From positions 1-39,877 of the forward strand of contig DEXQ01000005.1 in NCBI GenBank assembly GCA_002364215.1: DNA of 39,877 nt, written 5' to 3'. Shown here piece by piece: positions 24,100-32,786 of the stretch (position 1 is the stretch's first letter; each line of letters opens with the position of its first letter). Under the pieces are notes generated by a model, which saw only the letters and a program-made list of their open reading frames with translations, was not told the DNA's origin and searched no databases. Made by a program: the position numbers and the translations under genes. This DNA is from Aequorivita sp. UBA3180 (lineage in GTDB: Bacteria; Bacteroidota; Bacteroidia; Flavobacteriales; Flavobacteriaceae).

Positions 24100-24339
24100 A
24101 TGTCAAGAGTTTGTGAACTTACCGGAAAGAAAGCGATGGTTGGAAATAACGTATCGCACGCAATGAACAAAACCAAACGTAAGTTTGATGTAAACTTGCT
24201 TAAAAAGCGTTTTTATATTCCAGAAGAAGACAAGTGGGTGACCCTTCGTGTTTCAGCTTCTGCTATAAAAGACATTAATAAAAAAGGTATTTCTGCGGTT
24301 ATGAAAGAAGCCCGCGAAAAAGGCTTTTTAACTAAATAA
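24100..24339 (+). CDS. rpmB: 50S ribosomal protein bL28
   Basis: 79 residues, matching the family. SRVCELTGKKAMVGNNVSHA and MNKTKRKFDVNLLKKRFY at the N-terminus and VTLRVSASAIKDINKKGI at the C-terminus are diagnostic. Structural protein of the large subunit. First gene of a ribosomal operon with rpmG and a DUF4295 gene. Confidence 0.97.
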   Translation: MSRVCELTGKKAMVGNNVSHAMNKTKRKFDVNLLKKRFYIPEEDKWVTLRVSASAIKDINKKGISAVMKEAREKGFLTK

Positions 24340-24366
24340 TTGCAATAATCAATAAAGTCTGTTACA

Positions 24367-24549
24367 ATGGCTAAAAAAGGAAATAGAGTACAAGTGATTT
24401 TGGAGTGCACAGAGCACAAGGAGTCTGGTCAAGCTGGAACTTCACGTTACATCACCACCAAAAACAAAAAGAATACACCGGACAGAATGGAGTTGAAAAA
24501 ATTCAACCCAATCCTGAAGAAAATGACGGTTCATAAAGAGATTAAATAA
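24367..24549 (+). CDS. rpmG: 50S ribosomal protein bL33
   Basis: 60 residues. AKKGNRVQVILECTEHK, TSRYITTKNKKNTPDRMELK and FNPILKKMTVHKEIK are typical. Only one Cys (residue 14) is present, so the CxxC pairs that bind zinc are missing: this is the zinc-independent (C-) form. Separated from rpmB by 27 bases and from the DUF4295 gene by 8. Confidence 0.97.
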   Translation: MAKKGNRVQVILECTEHKESGQAGTSRYITTKNKKNTPDRMELKKFNPILKKMTVHKEIK

Positions 24550-24557
24550 TATAAGTC

Positions 24558-24710
24558 ATGGCAAAGAAATCAGTAGCATCGTTACAAACAGGTTCAAAGC
24601 GTTTAACCAAAGCAATAAAAATGGTTAAATCGCCAAAAACAGGAGCTTATACATTTACTGAAGCTATCATGGCTCCAGAATTTGTAAACGACTGGTTGAA
24701 CAAAAAATAA
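24558..24710 (+). CDS. DUF4295 family small basic protein, probably ribosome-associated
   Basis: A 50-residue protein, MAKKSVASLQTGSKRLTKAI to the end PEFVNDWLNKK, rich in Lys. It lies 8 bases after rpmG, the fixed position of this Bacteroidota-specific family, which strongly suggests a ribosomal or ribosome-bound role. I have an uncertain memory that a Bacteroidota-specific large-subunit protein was seen in a Flavobacterium ribosome structure; whether it is this family should be checked. It ends 20 bases before the terminator, closing the operon. Confidence 0.88.
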   Translation: MAKKSVASLQTGSKRLTKAIKMVKSPKTGAYTFTEAIMAPEFVNDWLNKK

Positions 24711-24729
24711 CCAGCTTAAAATATTGAGA

Positions 24730-24759
24730 AAAAGCCACTTTTTTGCGAAGGTGGCTTTT
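24730..24759 (+). terminator. Probable terminator of the ribosomal operon
   Basis: Stem AAAAGCCAC (24730-24738) with GTGGCTTTT (24751-24759). The downstream T-run is short and broken, so strength is uncertain. Confidence 0.65.
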
Positions 24760-24921
24760 CGTATTTTTGCTGACCCCTTCCGTCTTTGAAATCGTCCTAA
24801 AGGCAATTTCAAAGCCACCTTCTCCTTTTTTAAGGGAAGGAACGCGAGATTAAACTTTGAAAAAGTTGCGCAACCGAGTAAACAACTTGGAACTTGAAAC
24901 CTGAAACCTTGAATTTTTAAT

Positions 24922-25875
24922 ATGAGTTTATTCAAAAAAATATTTTCTAAAGAGAAAAAGGAAACCCTCGATAAAGGGCTTGAAAAATCCAAAACTTCCT
25001 TTTTTGATAAACTAAGCAAAGCTGTTGCGGGAAAGAGCAAAGTTGACGATGATGTTTTGGACAATTTGGAAGAAGTTCTTGTTTCCAGTGACGTTGGCGT
25101 AAACACAACCCTTAAGGTAATTGATAGGATTGAAGGTCGTGTTGCCAAGGATAAATACGTTGGAACCGATGAGTTGAATAGAATTCTCCGTGAGGAAATA
25201 GCTGGTCTTTTAAGCGAAATAGATTCCGGAAACGCCACAGATTTCGAAATTCCAATAAACAAAAAACCATATGTTATTATGGTAGTGGGAGTAAATGGTG
25301 TGGGAAAAACAACCACTATCGGTAAGCTTGCATATCAATTTAAAAAGGCTGGAAAAAAGGTAGTGTTGGGTGCTGCGGATACTTTTCGTGCAGCGGCAAT
25401 TGATCAATTGCAGATCTGGGCAGACAGAACTGACGTTGAAATTGTAAAGCAAAGTATGGGCAGTGACCCTGCCAGTGTGGCTTTTGATACATTACAAAGC
25501 GCTGTAACCCAAAATGCCGATGTTGTTATCATTGACACCGCAGGACGACTACACAACAAAGTAAACCTAATGAACGAGCTTACAAAGGTGAAACGCGTAA
25601 TGCAAAAGGTGATTCCCGATGCGCCGCACGATGTACTTTTGGTATTGGACGGCTCTACGGGTCAAAATGCTTTTGAACAAGCCAAGCAATTTACCGCTGC
25701 AACCGAAGTTACCTCCCTTGCCGTTACAAAACTTGACGGAACTGCAAAGGGCGGAGTGGTCATCGGAATTAGTGACCAATTTCAGATTCCGGTAAAATAT
25801 ATTGGAGTAGGAGAAGGAATGGAGGATCTTCAGGTATTCAACAAGTTTGAGTTTGTAGATTCATTCTTTAAATAG
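24922..25875 (+). CDS. ftsY: Signal recognition particle receptor FtsY
   Basis: SRP-receptor GTPase that docks ribosome-nascent chain complexes at the membrane. 317 residues: the NG core with a short charged N-terminal helix (SLFKKIFSKEKKETLDKGLE) and no long acidic A domain. G motifs: P-loop GVNGVGKTTT at residues 123-132, DTFRAAAIDQLQ, DTAGRLHNK, TKLDGTAKGG and KYIGVGEGMEDLQVF. The stop TAG abuts the ATG of the next gene. The ~160-base spacer upstream contains degenerate TTGAAACCTGAAACC-type repeats. Confidence 0.97.
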   Translation: MSLFKKIFSKEKKETLDKGLEKSKTSFFDKLSKAVAGKSKVDDDVLDNLEEVLVSSDVGVNTTLKVIDRIEGRVAKDKYVGTDELNRILREEIAGLLSEIDSGNATDFEIPINKKPYVIMVVGVNGVGKTTTIGKLAYQFKKAGKKVVLGAADTFRAAAIDQLQIWADRTDVEIVKQSMGSDPASVAFDTLQSAVTQNADVVIIDTAGRLHNKVNLMNELTKVKRVMQKVIPDAPHDVLLVLDGSTGQNAFEQAKQFTAATEVTSLAVTKLDGTAKGGVVIGISDQFQIPVKYIGVGEGMEDLQVFNKFEFVDSFFK

Positions 25876-26229
25876 ATGAAAACAGAAACCCCTAACAAAG
25901 ATAGTAAGCTCTTTAAATATATAATATGGGTTTTAACGGGCTACATTGGTATTCTTACGGGTTATCACGCTATCAAAATACTTCAATATTATATTAAACC
26001 TCTTCCAAATCCGTTGATGCCTTTGGATTTGTATAAATATATTGCCTTTCCTTATTTGTCTTTTATTCCACCTCTTTTATTCTTAATTTCTTTAGGACTT
26101 TATTTTATTAAGAAGGAATATTTTAAAAAAGGGTACATTATTTTTTACGTTATTCTCATTCTAATTTTTCATTTATCACAAACCAGCCTTCTCAATCTTT
26201 TTGATACCTTCAATCCGTATGGCGGATAA
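25876..26229 (+). CDS. Small membrane protein of unknown function
   Basis: 117 residues that I do not recognise. Three membrane helices are visible: ~14-30 (YIIWVLTGYIGILTGYHA), ~55-77 (YLSFIPPLLFLISLGLYFI) and ~85-105 (GYIIFYVILILIFHLS). The ATG follows the ftsY stop directly (TAGATG), so it is co-transcribed with ftsY. The gene is AT-rich with many Ile/Phe/Tyr codons. It ends at a strong bidirectional hairpin. No function is proposed. Confidence 0.72.
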   Translation: MKTETPNKDSKLFKYIIWVLTGYIGILTGYHAIKILQYYIKPLPNPLMPLDLYKYIAFPYLSFIPPLLFLISLGLYFIKKEYFKKGYIIFYVILILIFHLSQTSLLNLFDTFNPYGG

Positions 26230-26235
26230 ATAAAA

Positions 26236-26273
26236 CCACGAATTCGCGAATAGATATATTCGTGAATTCGTGG
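26236..26273 (+). terminator. Bidirectional terminator between ftsY operon and S9 peptidase
   Basis: A 17-base stem (26236-26252 with 26257-26273, one G-T pair; core CCACGAATTC) with loop GATA and T-rich flanks on both strands. It lies between convergent genes. Confidence 0.85.
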
Positions 26274-26302
26274 CTGTTTTTAAACTTTTGTCTAACGTCT
26301 AT

Positions 26303-28201
26303 TTAAAGGGTTTCCTTCAGCCAATTAAAAAATTCACGTTGCCAAACCAGTGCATTTTGTGGCTGCAACACCCAGTGGTTTTCGTCGGGAAAATAAACCA
26401 GTTTGCTCTTTATTCCCTTTAATTGTGCTGCTTGAAAAGCACCCAAGCCTTGTTCAATAGGTACACGGTAATCCTTTCCGCCCTGCACAATCATAATCGG
26501 GGTGTCCCATTTATCAACATAGGTTGTAGGGTTGAATTCATTATAGGCTTTCTGTGCCTTGGCATTGTCTTTTTCCCAATAAGCACCGCCCATATCGTAG
26601 TTTACAAAGAATAATTCCTCAGTTGTTCCGTACATAGCACGGGTGTCAAAAACGCCGTCGTGTGCAATAAAAGTTTTAAAACGCCCGTCGTGATTTCCTG
26701 CCAACCAAAACACGGAATAACCCCCGAAACTTGCACCAATAGCGCCCAATCGGTCCTTGTCAACATATGGTTCTTTGGCAACATCATCAATCGCATCAAG
26801 GTAATCCTGCATCGCGCCGCCGCCCCAATCGCCGCTGATGGCTTCATTCCACTCCACGCCGTGCCCGGGCATTCCGCGACGGTTGGGTGCCACAACTATA
26901 TAACCTTGTGAAGCCATTAACTGGAAATTCCATCGCGTAGAATAAAATTGGGAAAGCGCCGATTGCGGTCCACCCTGTGCATAAAGCAAGGTCGGGTATT
27001 TTTTGTTTTTATCGAAGTTTGGCGGAAGAATTATCCAAACTAACATCTGTTTGCCATCCTTAGTAGTAACCATTCTTTTTTCAACCGTTGGCAAATCAAG
27101 TTTTCCGTAGAACTCATTGTTCACTTGGGTAAGCTGTCTAAAAGTCCTGTTCTTTAAATCAAAAGAAAAAATTTCCGAAGCATGGTTCATATCGGTGCGG
27201 GTAACAATCAGCTGCCCATTATTTTCCGCAACAATGCCCGTAACATCAAATTGCCCTTTTGAAAGTTGTTCAACAACTGGCATTTTTCGGGTTTTCCCGG
27301 GATAATCAACCTTAAAAATTTGCTTTGTTCCATCTACGGGAGCGGTAAAATAAATGTCTTTGTTATTATCTGCCCAAATAAAACCATTTACAGTTCCATC
27401 CCACTGGCTGGTTAGGTTTTGTTTTACACCGCCCTGCAATACTACAATATCATTTTTATCTGCTTCATAGCCATCGGTTGCCATCTGTAGCCACGCCAAA
27501 GCGCCTTCTTTTGAAAATGCTGGCTGGGTGTCATAGCCTTTGTTTTCTTCTGTAATATTTTCGGTCTGTTTGGTGCTTAGATTGTATTTATATATGTCGG
27601 TATTTGTACTTACGGCATAATCGGTTCCAGCTTTCTTTTTGCTTACATAATAAATGTTTTCGCCCTTTGGCCCCCAAATGTAATCCTCGTCGCCCCCAAA
27701 AGGTTTTTGGGGCGTATAATATGGCTGACCTGGCGTGATATCGGTTTCGGCGCCAGTGTTTACATCTTTATAAAAAACGTGATTGTAGGTACCATCGTTC
27801 CAAGTATCCCAGTGTCTATAATCCAAGGAAGTATAAACATAGGCATCACTTTTTGGGAGGTCGTTATAGATATCCTTTCCGGTCACCTCTTTTATCTGAA
27901 CGGGTTTGTCTATTAAAAGGTACTGTCCGTTTGGCGAAAGATTTTTGTCGGTTACCTTTGCTTCTTCTTTGGAAATTTCAGTAAAATTACCACCAGTAAC
28001 GGGCATCTTATAATACTTGGAATCAAAACTGTTTTCCTCCATATTTGGAATTGAAACTTTATAAAAAAGTTCTTTTCCGTCAGGAGAGATCCCGATAGGG
28101 CTAACTTTTTTCACCTGCCATAAAAGCTCGGGTGTCATTGTTTTTTGTGCGAACAGGAAGCCGGCACAGAGAAAGGCCAGCAGGAATGTTATTTTTTTCA
28201 T
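26303..28201 (-). CDS. S9 family prolyl-oligopeptidase-type peptidase (DPP/acylaminoacyl-peptidase-like), secreted
   Basis: 632 residues with a signal peptide (MKKITFLLAFLCAGFLFAQ). An N-terminal WD40-like propeller (PNGQYLLI, GEDYIWGPKGENIYYVSKK-type blades) spans to ~370. The C-terminal hydrolase has Ser491 in GASFGGYS, Asp577 in GGKDYRVP and His609 in DENHWVLQ. The GPQSALSQFYSTRWN and RRGMPGHGVEWNEAISGDWG blocks are typical of dipeptidyl-peptidase 5-like enzymes. Likely trims periplasmic oligopeptides for amino-acid use. A second, different S9 enzyme is at 6657-9110. Confidence 0.92.
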   Translation of the reverse strand: MKKITFLLAFLCAGFLFAQKTMTPELLWQVKKVSPIGISPDGKELFYKVSIPNMEENSFDSKYYKMPVTGGNFTEISKEEAKVTDKNLSPNGQYLLIDKPVQIKEVTGKDIYNDLPKSDAYVYTSLDYRHWDTWNDGTYNHVFYKDVNTGAETDITPGQPYYTPQKPFGGDEDYIWGPKGENIYYVSKKKAGTDYAVSTNTDIYKYNLSTKQTENITEENKGYDTQPAFSKEGALAWLQMATDGYEADKNDIVVLQGGVKQNLTSQWDGTVNGFIWADNNKDIYFTAPVDGTKQIFKVDYPGKTRKMPVVEQLSKGQFDVTGIVAENNGQLIVTRTDMNHASEIFSFDLKNRTFRQLTQVNNEFYGKLDLPTVEKRMVTTKDGKQMLVWIILPPNFDKNKKYPTLLYAQGGPQSALSQFYSTRWNFQLMASQGYIVVAPNRRGMPGHGVEWNEAISGDWGGGAMQDYLDAIDDVAKEPYVDKDRLGAIGASFGGYSVFWLAGNHDGRFKTFIAHDGVFDTRAMYGTTEELFFVNYDMGGAYWEKDNAKAQKAYNEFNPTTYVDKWDTPIMIVQGGKDYRVPIEQGLGAFQAAQLKGIKSKLVYFPDENHWVLQPQNALVWQREFFNWLKETL

Positions 28202-28283
28202 TTTTAATTATTTTTTTGAAATGTAAAGTTACTTAAAAAGTCGTAGTGTTCAGTCGCAGTTGGCAGTAATTGGAATTTGGCAT

Positions 28284-28311
28284 TTGTTTATTTTATTTAG
28301 TCGTATCTTTG
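28284..28311 (+). promoter_or_regulatory. Promoter of rimO
   Basis: TTG (28284-28286), a 17-base spacer and TATCTTTG (28304-28311). This is the best full match in the window to the Bacteroidota promoter, 65 bases before rimO. The leader is made of short degenerate repeats (AAAATTCAAAA, TCGTAAATCG). Confidence 0.7.
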
Positions 28312-28375
28312 CACGCTTTTAAAAATTCAAAATTCAAAAATCGTAAATCGTAATTCGTAAATCCAAAATTCAACA

Positions 28376-29677
28376 ATGCGTACCAAAACCCTAAAGAAAA
28401 ACAAGATAAACGTTGTAACCCTTGGTTGCTCCAAGAATGTATACGACAGCGAAGTGTTGATGGGCCAATTGCGCGCCAGCAACAAAGAGGTTGTGCACGA
28501 AGAGGAAGGGAATATTGTGGTAATAAACACCTGCGGGTTTATAAACAATGCAAAAGAGGAAAGTATAAATACCATTCTTGAATTTGTGCAGAAAAAAGAA
28601 GACGGTTTGGTGGACAAGGTTTTTGTTACGGGCTGTCTTTCGGAAAGATACAAGCCAGACCTGCAAAAGGAAATCCCAAATGTGGACCAATATTTTGGCA
28701 CCACCGAACTTCCCGGACTTTTAAAAGCACTGGGTGCCGATTACAAACACGAATTGATTGGCGAACGAATTACAACTACCCCAAAAAATTATGCCTATTT
28801 CAAAATAGCCGAAGGCTGCGATCGGCCGTGTTCGTTCTGCGCAATCCCAATTATGCGCGGAAAGCACCGAAGCACGCCCATGGAGGATTTGGTAACGGAA
28901 GCCGAAAAACTTGCAGCCAAAGGGGTAAAAGAACTCATTTTGATTGCCCAGGATTTAACCTATTATGGCTTAGATTTATATAAAAAACGAAACCTTGCAG
29001 AACTGCTCCAAAAGCTCGCAAAGGTTGAAGGGATTGAATGGATCCGTTTGCACTACGCCTTCCCAACGGGTTTCCCGATGGATGTTTTGGAAGTGATGCG
29101 CACCGAGCCCAAGATTTGTAATTATCTGGATATTCCGCTGCAGCACATTTCAGATTCTATTTTGAAATCGATGCGTCGCGGTACCACGAAGGCGAAAACT
29201 ACCAAATTATTGGAAGAATTTAGAGCGGCAGTTCCCGAAATGGCAATCAGAACCACGCTAATCGTAGGCTATCCGGGGGAGACTGAAGAAGATTTCCAAA
29301 CCCTAAAACAATGGGTAAAAGAGATGCGCTTTGAGCGTTTGGGCTGTTTCACCTATTCCCACGAAGAAAATACGCACGCCTACAATCTTGAGGATGACGT
29401 GCCGGAAGAGGTTAAAATGGATCGCGCCAACCAGATTATGGAAATACAGTCGCAGATTTCTTGGGAATTGAACCAACAGAAAATAGGAAAGGAATTCAAA
29501 GTAGTGATAGACCGAAAAGAAGGCGGCTATTTTGTGGGAAGAACCGAATTTGACAGTCCCGATGTGGACAACGAGGTTTTGATCAATGCCGAAGAAGGCT
29601 ATCTGCGAACCGGCGAATTCTGTACTGTAAAAATTACTGCCGCCGAAGATTTTGACCTTTACGCGGAGGTGGTTTAA
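28376..29677 (+). CDS. rimO: Ribosomal protein uS12 methylthiotransferase RimO
   Basis: Radical-SAM enzyme that adds a methylthio group to an Asp of ribosomal protein uS12. 433 residues. The N-terminal UPF0004 domain has three cluster Cys (TLGCSKN, INTCGFI, VTGCLSER). The radical-SAM site is EGCDRPCSFC (Cys148, 152, 155). TLIVGYPGETEEDF follows. A C-terminal TRAM domain lies at ~370-433. CGFINNAKEES and GTTELPGLL mark RimO rather than MiaB. Monocistronic. Confidence 0.96.
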   Translation: MRTKTLKKNKINVVTLGCSKNVYDSEVLMGQLRASNKEVVHEEEGNIVVINTCGFINNAKEESINTILEFVQKKEDGLVDKVFVTGCLSERYKPDLQKEIPNVDQYFGTTELPGLLKALGADYKHELIGERITTTPKNYAYFKIAEGCDRPCSFCAIPIMRGKHRSTPMEDLVTEAEKLAAKGVKELILIAQDLTYYGLDLYKKRNLAELLQKLAKVEGIEWIRLHYAFPTGFPMDVLEVMRTEPKICNYLDIPLQHISDSILKSMRRGTTKAKTTKLLEEFRAAVPEMAIRTTLIVGYPGETEEDFQTLKQWVKEMRFERLGCFTYSHEENTHAYNLEDDVPEEVKMDRANQIMEIQSQISWELNQQKIGKEFKVVIDRKEGGYFVGRTEFDSPDVDNEVLINAEEGYLRTGEFCTVKITAAEDFDLYAEVV

Positions 29678-29789
29678 TTGCCACTCTAGGCAGATAGTAT
29701 TTAGCGAATTTGTAGCGAGGCGGAATTGATTTTTATTTGGAGGATCTAAAATAACTTCCTCTTACGCTGTAGTTTTTGATTGTACTTAT

Positions 29790-30548
29790 CTATTTAAAGC
29801 GAAGCATGGTTTCCAGAATCTCATTGATCTGTATTCGCTTCTGTCTGGATACGGGTATTTCAATATTATCGCTCATAATTAAACTACCGCCATCCTGTTT
29901 TAAAATTCCTTTTACAAACTTGGGGTTTATAAGATGTGATTGATGCACTCTTATAAACTTATGCTCTGAAAGTATATCATCTATTTCTTTCAGGGTGCGG
30001 CTAATCAAAATTTTTGTTCCGTCCTGTAAGAAAAAGTTGGTGTAGTTATTATCAGACTGGCAGCGCATTATGTTCTTTATCTCTACAATATTAAAGCCTA
30101 TTCCCGTGGGGAGGGCAATTTTAGTACATTCCTTATTCGATTTTTCAAAGCTGCTTTGAAGCAAGCGCCACTGCTCAGTACTGATTTTCTTTCTTCTCTT
30201 TTCCCAATTGGCGAGTGCCGCCACTATATTTCGCTCCGAAATGGGTTTTAAGAGATAGTTGATTGCGCTATAATTAAAGGCCCGAATGGCATATCTGTCA
30301 TACGCTGTTGTGAATATAATGTCAAAATCTATGGGCAGCAGTTTGTCCAGCAACGCAAAACCGTTTAAGTTGGGCATTTCAATATCCAGGAAAAGCAAGT
30401 CTGGTGGGTTGTTCTGAATATATAGCAGTCCCTCGATCGGGTTGGTGAAAATGCCCAATATTTCATAATCTGAATGTACCTTTTTGATGAGATTGGCAAG
30501 GACCTCCGTACAATGGGCCTCGTCGTCAATAATGATTACTTTAGTCAT
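29790..30548 (-). CDS. LytTR-type response regulator
   Basis: 252 residues. Receiver domain ~1-120: KVIIIDDEAHC, phosphoacceptor Asp55 in LLFLDIEMPNLNG, TTAYDRYAIRAF with the conserved Thr, and LLKPISERNI with the switch Lys. LytTR DNA-binding domain ~150-250: KNIMRCQSDNNYTNFFL, ILISRTLKEIDDIL, IRVHQSHLINPKFVKG and IPVSRQKRIQIN. It acts with the kinase encoded one base upstream. LytTR proteins bind paired direct repeats about 21 bases apart; such a pair lies in the spacer at 32625-32655. Confidence 0.95.
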   Translation of the reverse strand: MTKVIIIDDEAHCTEVLANLIKKVHSDYEILGIFTNPIEGLLYIQNNPPDLLFLDIEMPNLNGFALLDKLLPIDFDIIFTTAYDRYAIRAFNYSAINYLLKPISERNIVAALANWEKRRKKISTEQWRLLQSSFEKSNKECTKIALPTGIGFNIVEIKNIMRCQSDNNYTNFFLQDGTKILISRTLKEIDDILSEHKFIRVHQSHLINPKFVKGILKQDGGSLIMSDNIEIPVSRQKRIQINEILETMLRFK

Positions 30549-30549
30549 T

Positions 30550-32577
30550 TTATGAATAAAAATAGGTTAATACAACTTTTGTCCCCAAGGGTTTATTTTC
30601 ACTTTCCAGATCTATTATTTCAAGCTTTATGGACGTTTCATTGGAATGATTGAACAACGCCAACCGTTCTCTGGTAATCTCCATTCCCATGGATTTATGC
30701 ATCTTATTTTCAGTGCTGCTCGCTTTTCTGCCTATGCCGTTATCTTCAATTATTATTTTTAAAATATCGCTGGTATCAAAGGTAATCTTCAGCAACTTTT
30801 GGCCGCTCTGGCTCGGCCTTAACCCGTGCCAAATCGCGTTCTCAACAAAAGGTTGGAGTAAAAGGGGCGGTATGTTGAACTGCGAGAGTTCTTCGATTGA
30901 AGATACATCGATGGTATAGTTGAAGGCATCGCCCATTCTATTTTTTTCCAAGGAAAGATAAAGTTTTATTATTTCAAGTTCTTCTTCCACCGAAATGATT
31001 TCACGGTTGCTGTTGTAGAGGATGCTGCGTAGTAAGGTTGAAAAATCATCTAAATATGAAATGGCATCCTCATTGCGCGAGGTCATAATTAAATGTTTTA
31101 TGGAATTGAGACTATTGAAAAGAAAATGCGGATTCATCTGCGATCGGAGGGCAAGCATTTCCATTTCCTGCAACTTTTGGGTAAAAGAGTTTTTAAGTTG
31201 TTCTTCTTTTTGTTTTTCAATTTTTGAATAGAGTTGGATCAACTCCTCGGTCTTTTGGTTTATCTTTCTGTCCAGCTCCACGCGCATATTCTCTTGAAGC
31301 TGTTGGTTTTTTTGTAATTGTGTAATTAGGTTTTGGCTGGTGGTTTCCTTTTCTTTTTGAAGCAGGAAAATATTTTCTCCCAAAGCAAATGCAAAACAGA
31401 AAACTTCGGCAAGTAAGCCTGCCTGAAAAATTATAGTGGGTGCATAGGGAAAATTAAAAATGCTCTCTGGGTGGTGATTGCTTTTGGTTATCATAACATA
31501 GGAAGCCAGAACCGCACCAATAAAAAAGAAACTGTGGCCCACTACAAAGTACTTCAATAAAGGATGCTTTACTTTATAAATGATCCAAATGAGCATTACC
31601 AAATTCAATGGCAATACTATAAACCGTATGGTGGTGGTTATGTCACTAGAAATGGCAGCATCTTTCCAGAATATTAAGTAAATAAAAATAGTTAATCCGT
31701 AGAGCAAACAGAACCATCCAAAATAGTTGAGGGCCTTAGTGAGGGATTGGTTATACTTTTTGATTTCCAGTAGATTGATGATAAAAAAGATGTAAAATCC
31801 AATAAATAGAAACTGGGAAGCCTCTGGTAACGTACCCGCACGATAAGATATATGGAGAAAGAAATTGCCAACGCTAACAGTTGTTCCTCTCAAGGCAGCA
31901 AATGCAAAGACCAATTGAAAGAATATGTAGGCCAAATAATAGGCGTAGAGGCTATGACGCGTCCGCAACCAAAAAACCACTCCAAATAAAAAAATGGTGA
32001 ATAAGGAGAGTATATAAAAAACCATAAACGCTACCGAATGCTTTTCGGATTCGATATAGTTATTGGCAAATTCTAAATAATATGCTTTTGTAAAAAGCGC
32101 GACATTTCCATTTTTTATTTTTCTAGTACTGTTGACTCTTATGAAAACTTGCGATTTTTGGGAAGGTGGCAGCACGAGTTCAGTGATATAAAATTCCCTC
32201 TTATTGCTGCGTTTATAGAGGGGGACTAAATTACCATTCATAAAAGTTTTAAAATCCGTACCTACTTGTTGATACACGTAGGCATAATCGTGTGCGGTAA
32301 AGCAATAGATGGGCAGCGTATCATTTGATCGGTTCTCGAGTTCAAATTTTAACCAAATGGCGGTTTCGGGTTCATTTTCGTAATTCGCATCATAAGGTTT
32401 CCATTCGGGAGTATTTTGTACTTCTTCAAATGTTGCTTGAAGAGAAGTACGCTGTGCTTTTACTTCAGAATTATTAAGTAGCTTCAATTCTCCCACGATA
32501 GAATCTGCTGCTATCTGTGCAGAAAGTTGCCATAGATTTCCTAAGACAATGAAGACTATTAAAAAGGATTTTTTCAT
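30550..32577 (-). CDS. LytS/YehU-type sensor histidine kinase with 7TMR-DISM sensor
   Basis: The start is the ATG at 32577 (675 residues); a TTG lies one codon upstream. Signal peptide (MKKSFLIVFIVLGNLWQLSAQ), an extracytoplasmic 7TMR-DISMED2-like beta domain (~40-170; AIWLKFELENRSND, YITELVLPPSQKSQVFIRVN), then seven membrane helices (~185-395). A coiled coil (~400-470, Gln/Glu/Lys rich) and a His_kinase domain follow: His484 in MNPHFLFNSLNSIKHLI, the N-box in PPLLLQPFVENAIWHGL and IIEDNGIGR. No Gly-rich F-box beyond the family norm. The 7TMR-DISM type often senses carbohydrate-like or small diffusible ligands, unknown here. Confidence 0.95.
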   Translation of the reverse strand: MKKSFLIVFIVLGNLWQLSAQIAADSIVGELKLLNNSEVKAQRTSLQATFEEVQNTPEWKPYDANYENEPETAIWLKFELENRSNDTLPIYCFTAHDYAYVYQQVGTDFKTFMNGNLVPLYKRSNKREFYITELVLPPSQKSQVFIRVNSTRKIKNGNVALFTKAYYLEFANNYIESEKHSVAFMVFYILSLFTIFLFGVVFWLRTRHSLYAYYLAYIFFQLVFAFAALRGTTVSVGNFFLHISYRAGTLPEASQFLFIGFYIFFIINLLEIKKYNQSLTKALNYFGWFCLLYGLTIFIYLIFWKDAAISSDITTTIRFIVLPLNLVMLIWIIYKVKHPLLKYFVVGHSFFFIGAVLASYVMITKSNHHPESIFNFPYAPTIIFQAGLLAEVFCFAFALGENIFLLQKEKETTSQNLITQLQKNQQLQENMRVELDRKINQKTEELIQLYSKIEKQKEEQLKNSFTQKLQEMEMLALRSQMNPHFLFNSLNSIKHLIMTSRNEDAISYLDDFSTLLRSILYNSNREIISVEEELEIIKLYLSLEKNRMGDAFNYTIDVSSIEELSQFNIPPLLLQPFVENAIWHGLRPSQSGQKLLKITFDTSDILKIIIEDNGIGRKASSTENKMHKSMGMEITRERLALFNHSNETSIKLEIIDLESENKPLGTKVVLTYFYS

Positions 32578-32624
32578 CAATTAGCTAAAATACCATTCTA
32601 TTTGCTAAGGTTTTTTGAAATTTT

Positions 32625-32655
32625 AGTATTTGGTGGTTTTTATTGAGTATTTGGT
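32625..32655 (+). repeat. Paired 10-base direct repeat, candidate LytTR-regulator binding site
   Basis: AGTATTTGGT occurs at 32625-32634 and again, identical, at 32646-32655: start-to-start 21 bases, two helical turns. The TATTTG core recurs at 32599-32604 and 32661-32666. It sits between the LytTR system and the divergent lipoprotein gene. YpdB of E. coli, a LytTR regulator, is known to bind a repeat of the same geometry. Confidence 0.5.
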
Positions 32656-32735
32656 ATTGCTATTTGCTTTTTTCCAAATTCTAACCCACAACCGTCATAT
32701 GCTAAGTGGCTGTTTTTTTCTGTACGGGTGATGAG

Positions 32736-32743
32736 TAGGTTTG
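32736..32743 (+). promoter_or_regulatory. Possible -7 box for the beta-helix lipoprotein
   Basis: TAGGTTTG fits TAnnTTTG and is 43 bases before the ATG at 32787. No TTG is at the -33 distance, as expected of an activator-dependent promoter; the repeat pair lies 80 bases upstream. Confidence 0.4.
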
Positions 32744-32786
32744 TGCAAAGAATATTGAAAACCTTTAAATAATAAAACACTTAATT

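Noticed and set aside
24603..25316. A 237-residue minus-strand ORF covering the DUF4295 gene, the spacer and the 5' part of ftsY
   Set aside because: Opposite real, recognisable genes (DUF4295, ftsY); Ser/Leu/Phe-rich translation with no domain.
26236..26273. A 17-base near-perfect inverted repeat as a possible mobile-element end
   Set aside because: Lies exactly between two convergent genes with T-rich flanks; a bidirectional terminator explains it.
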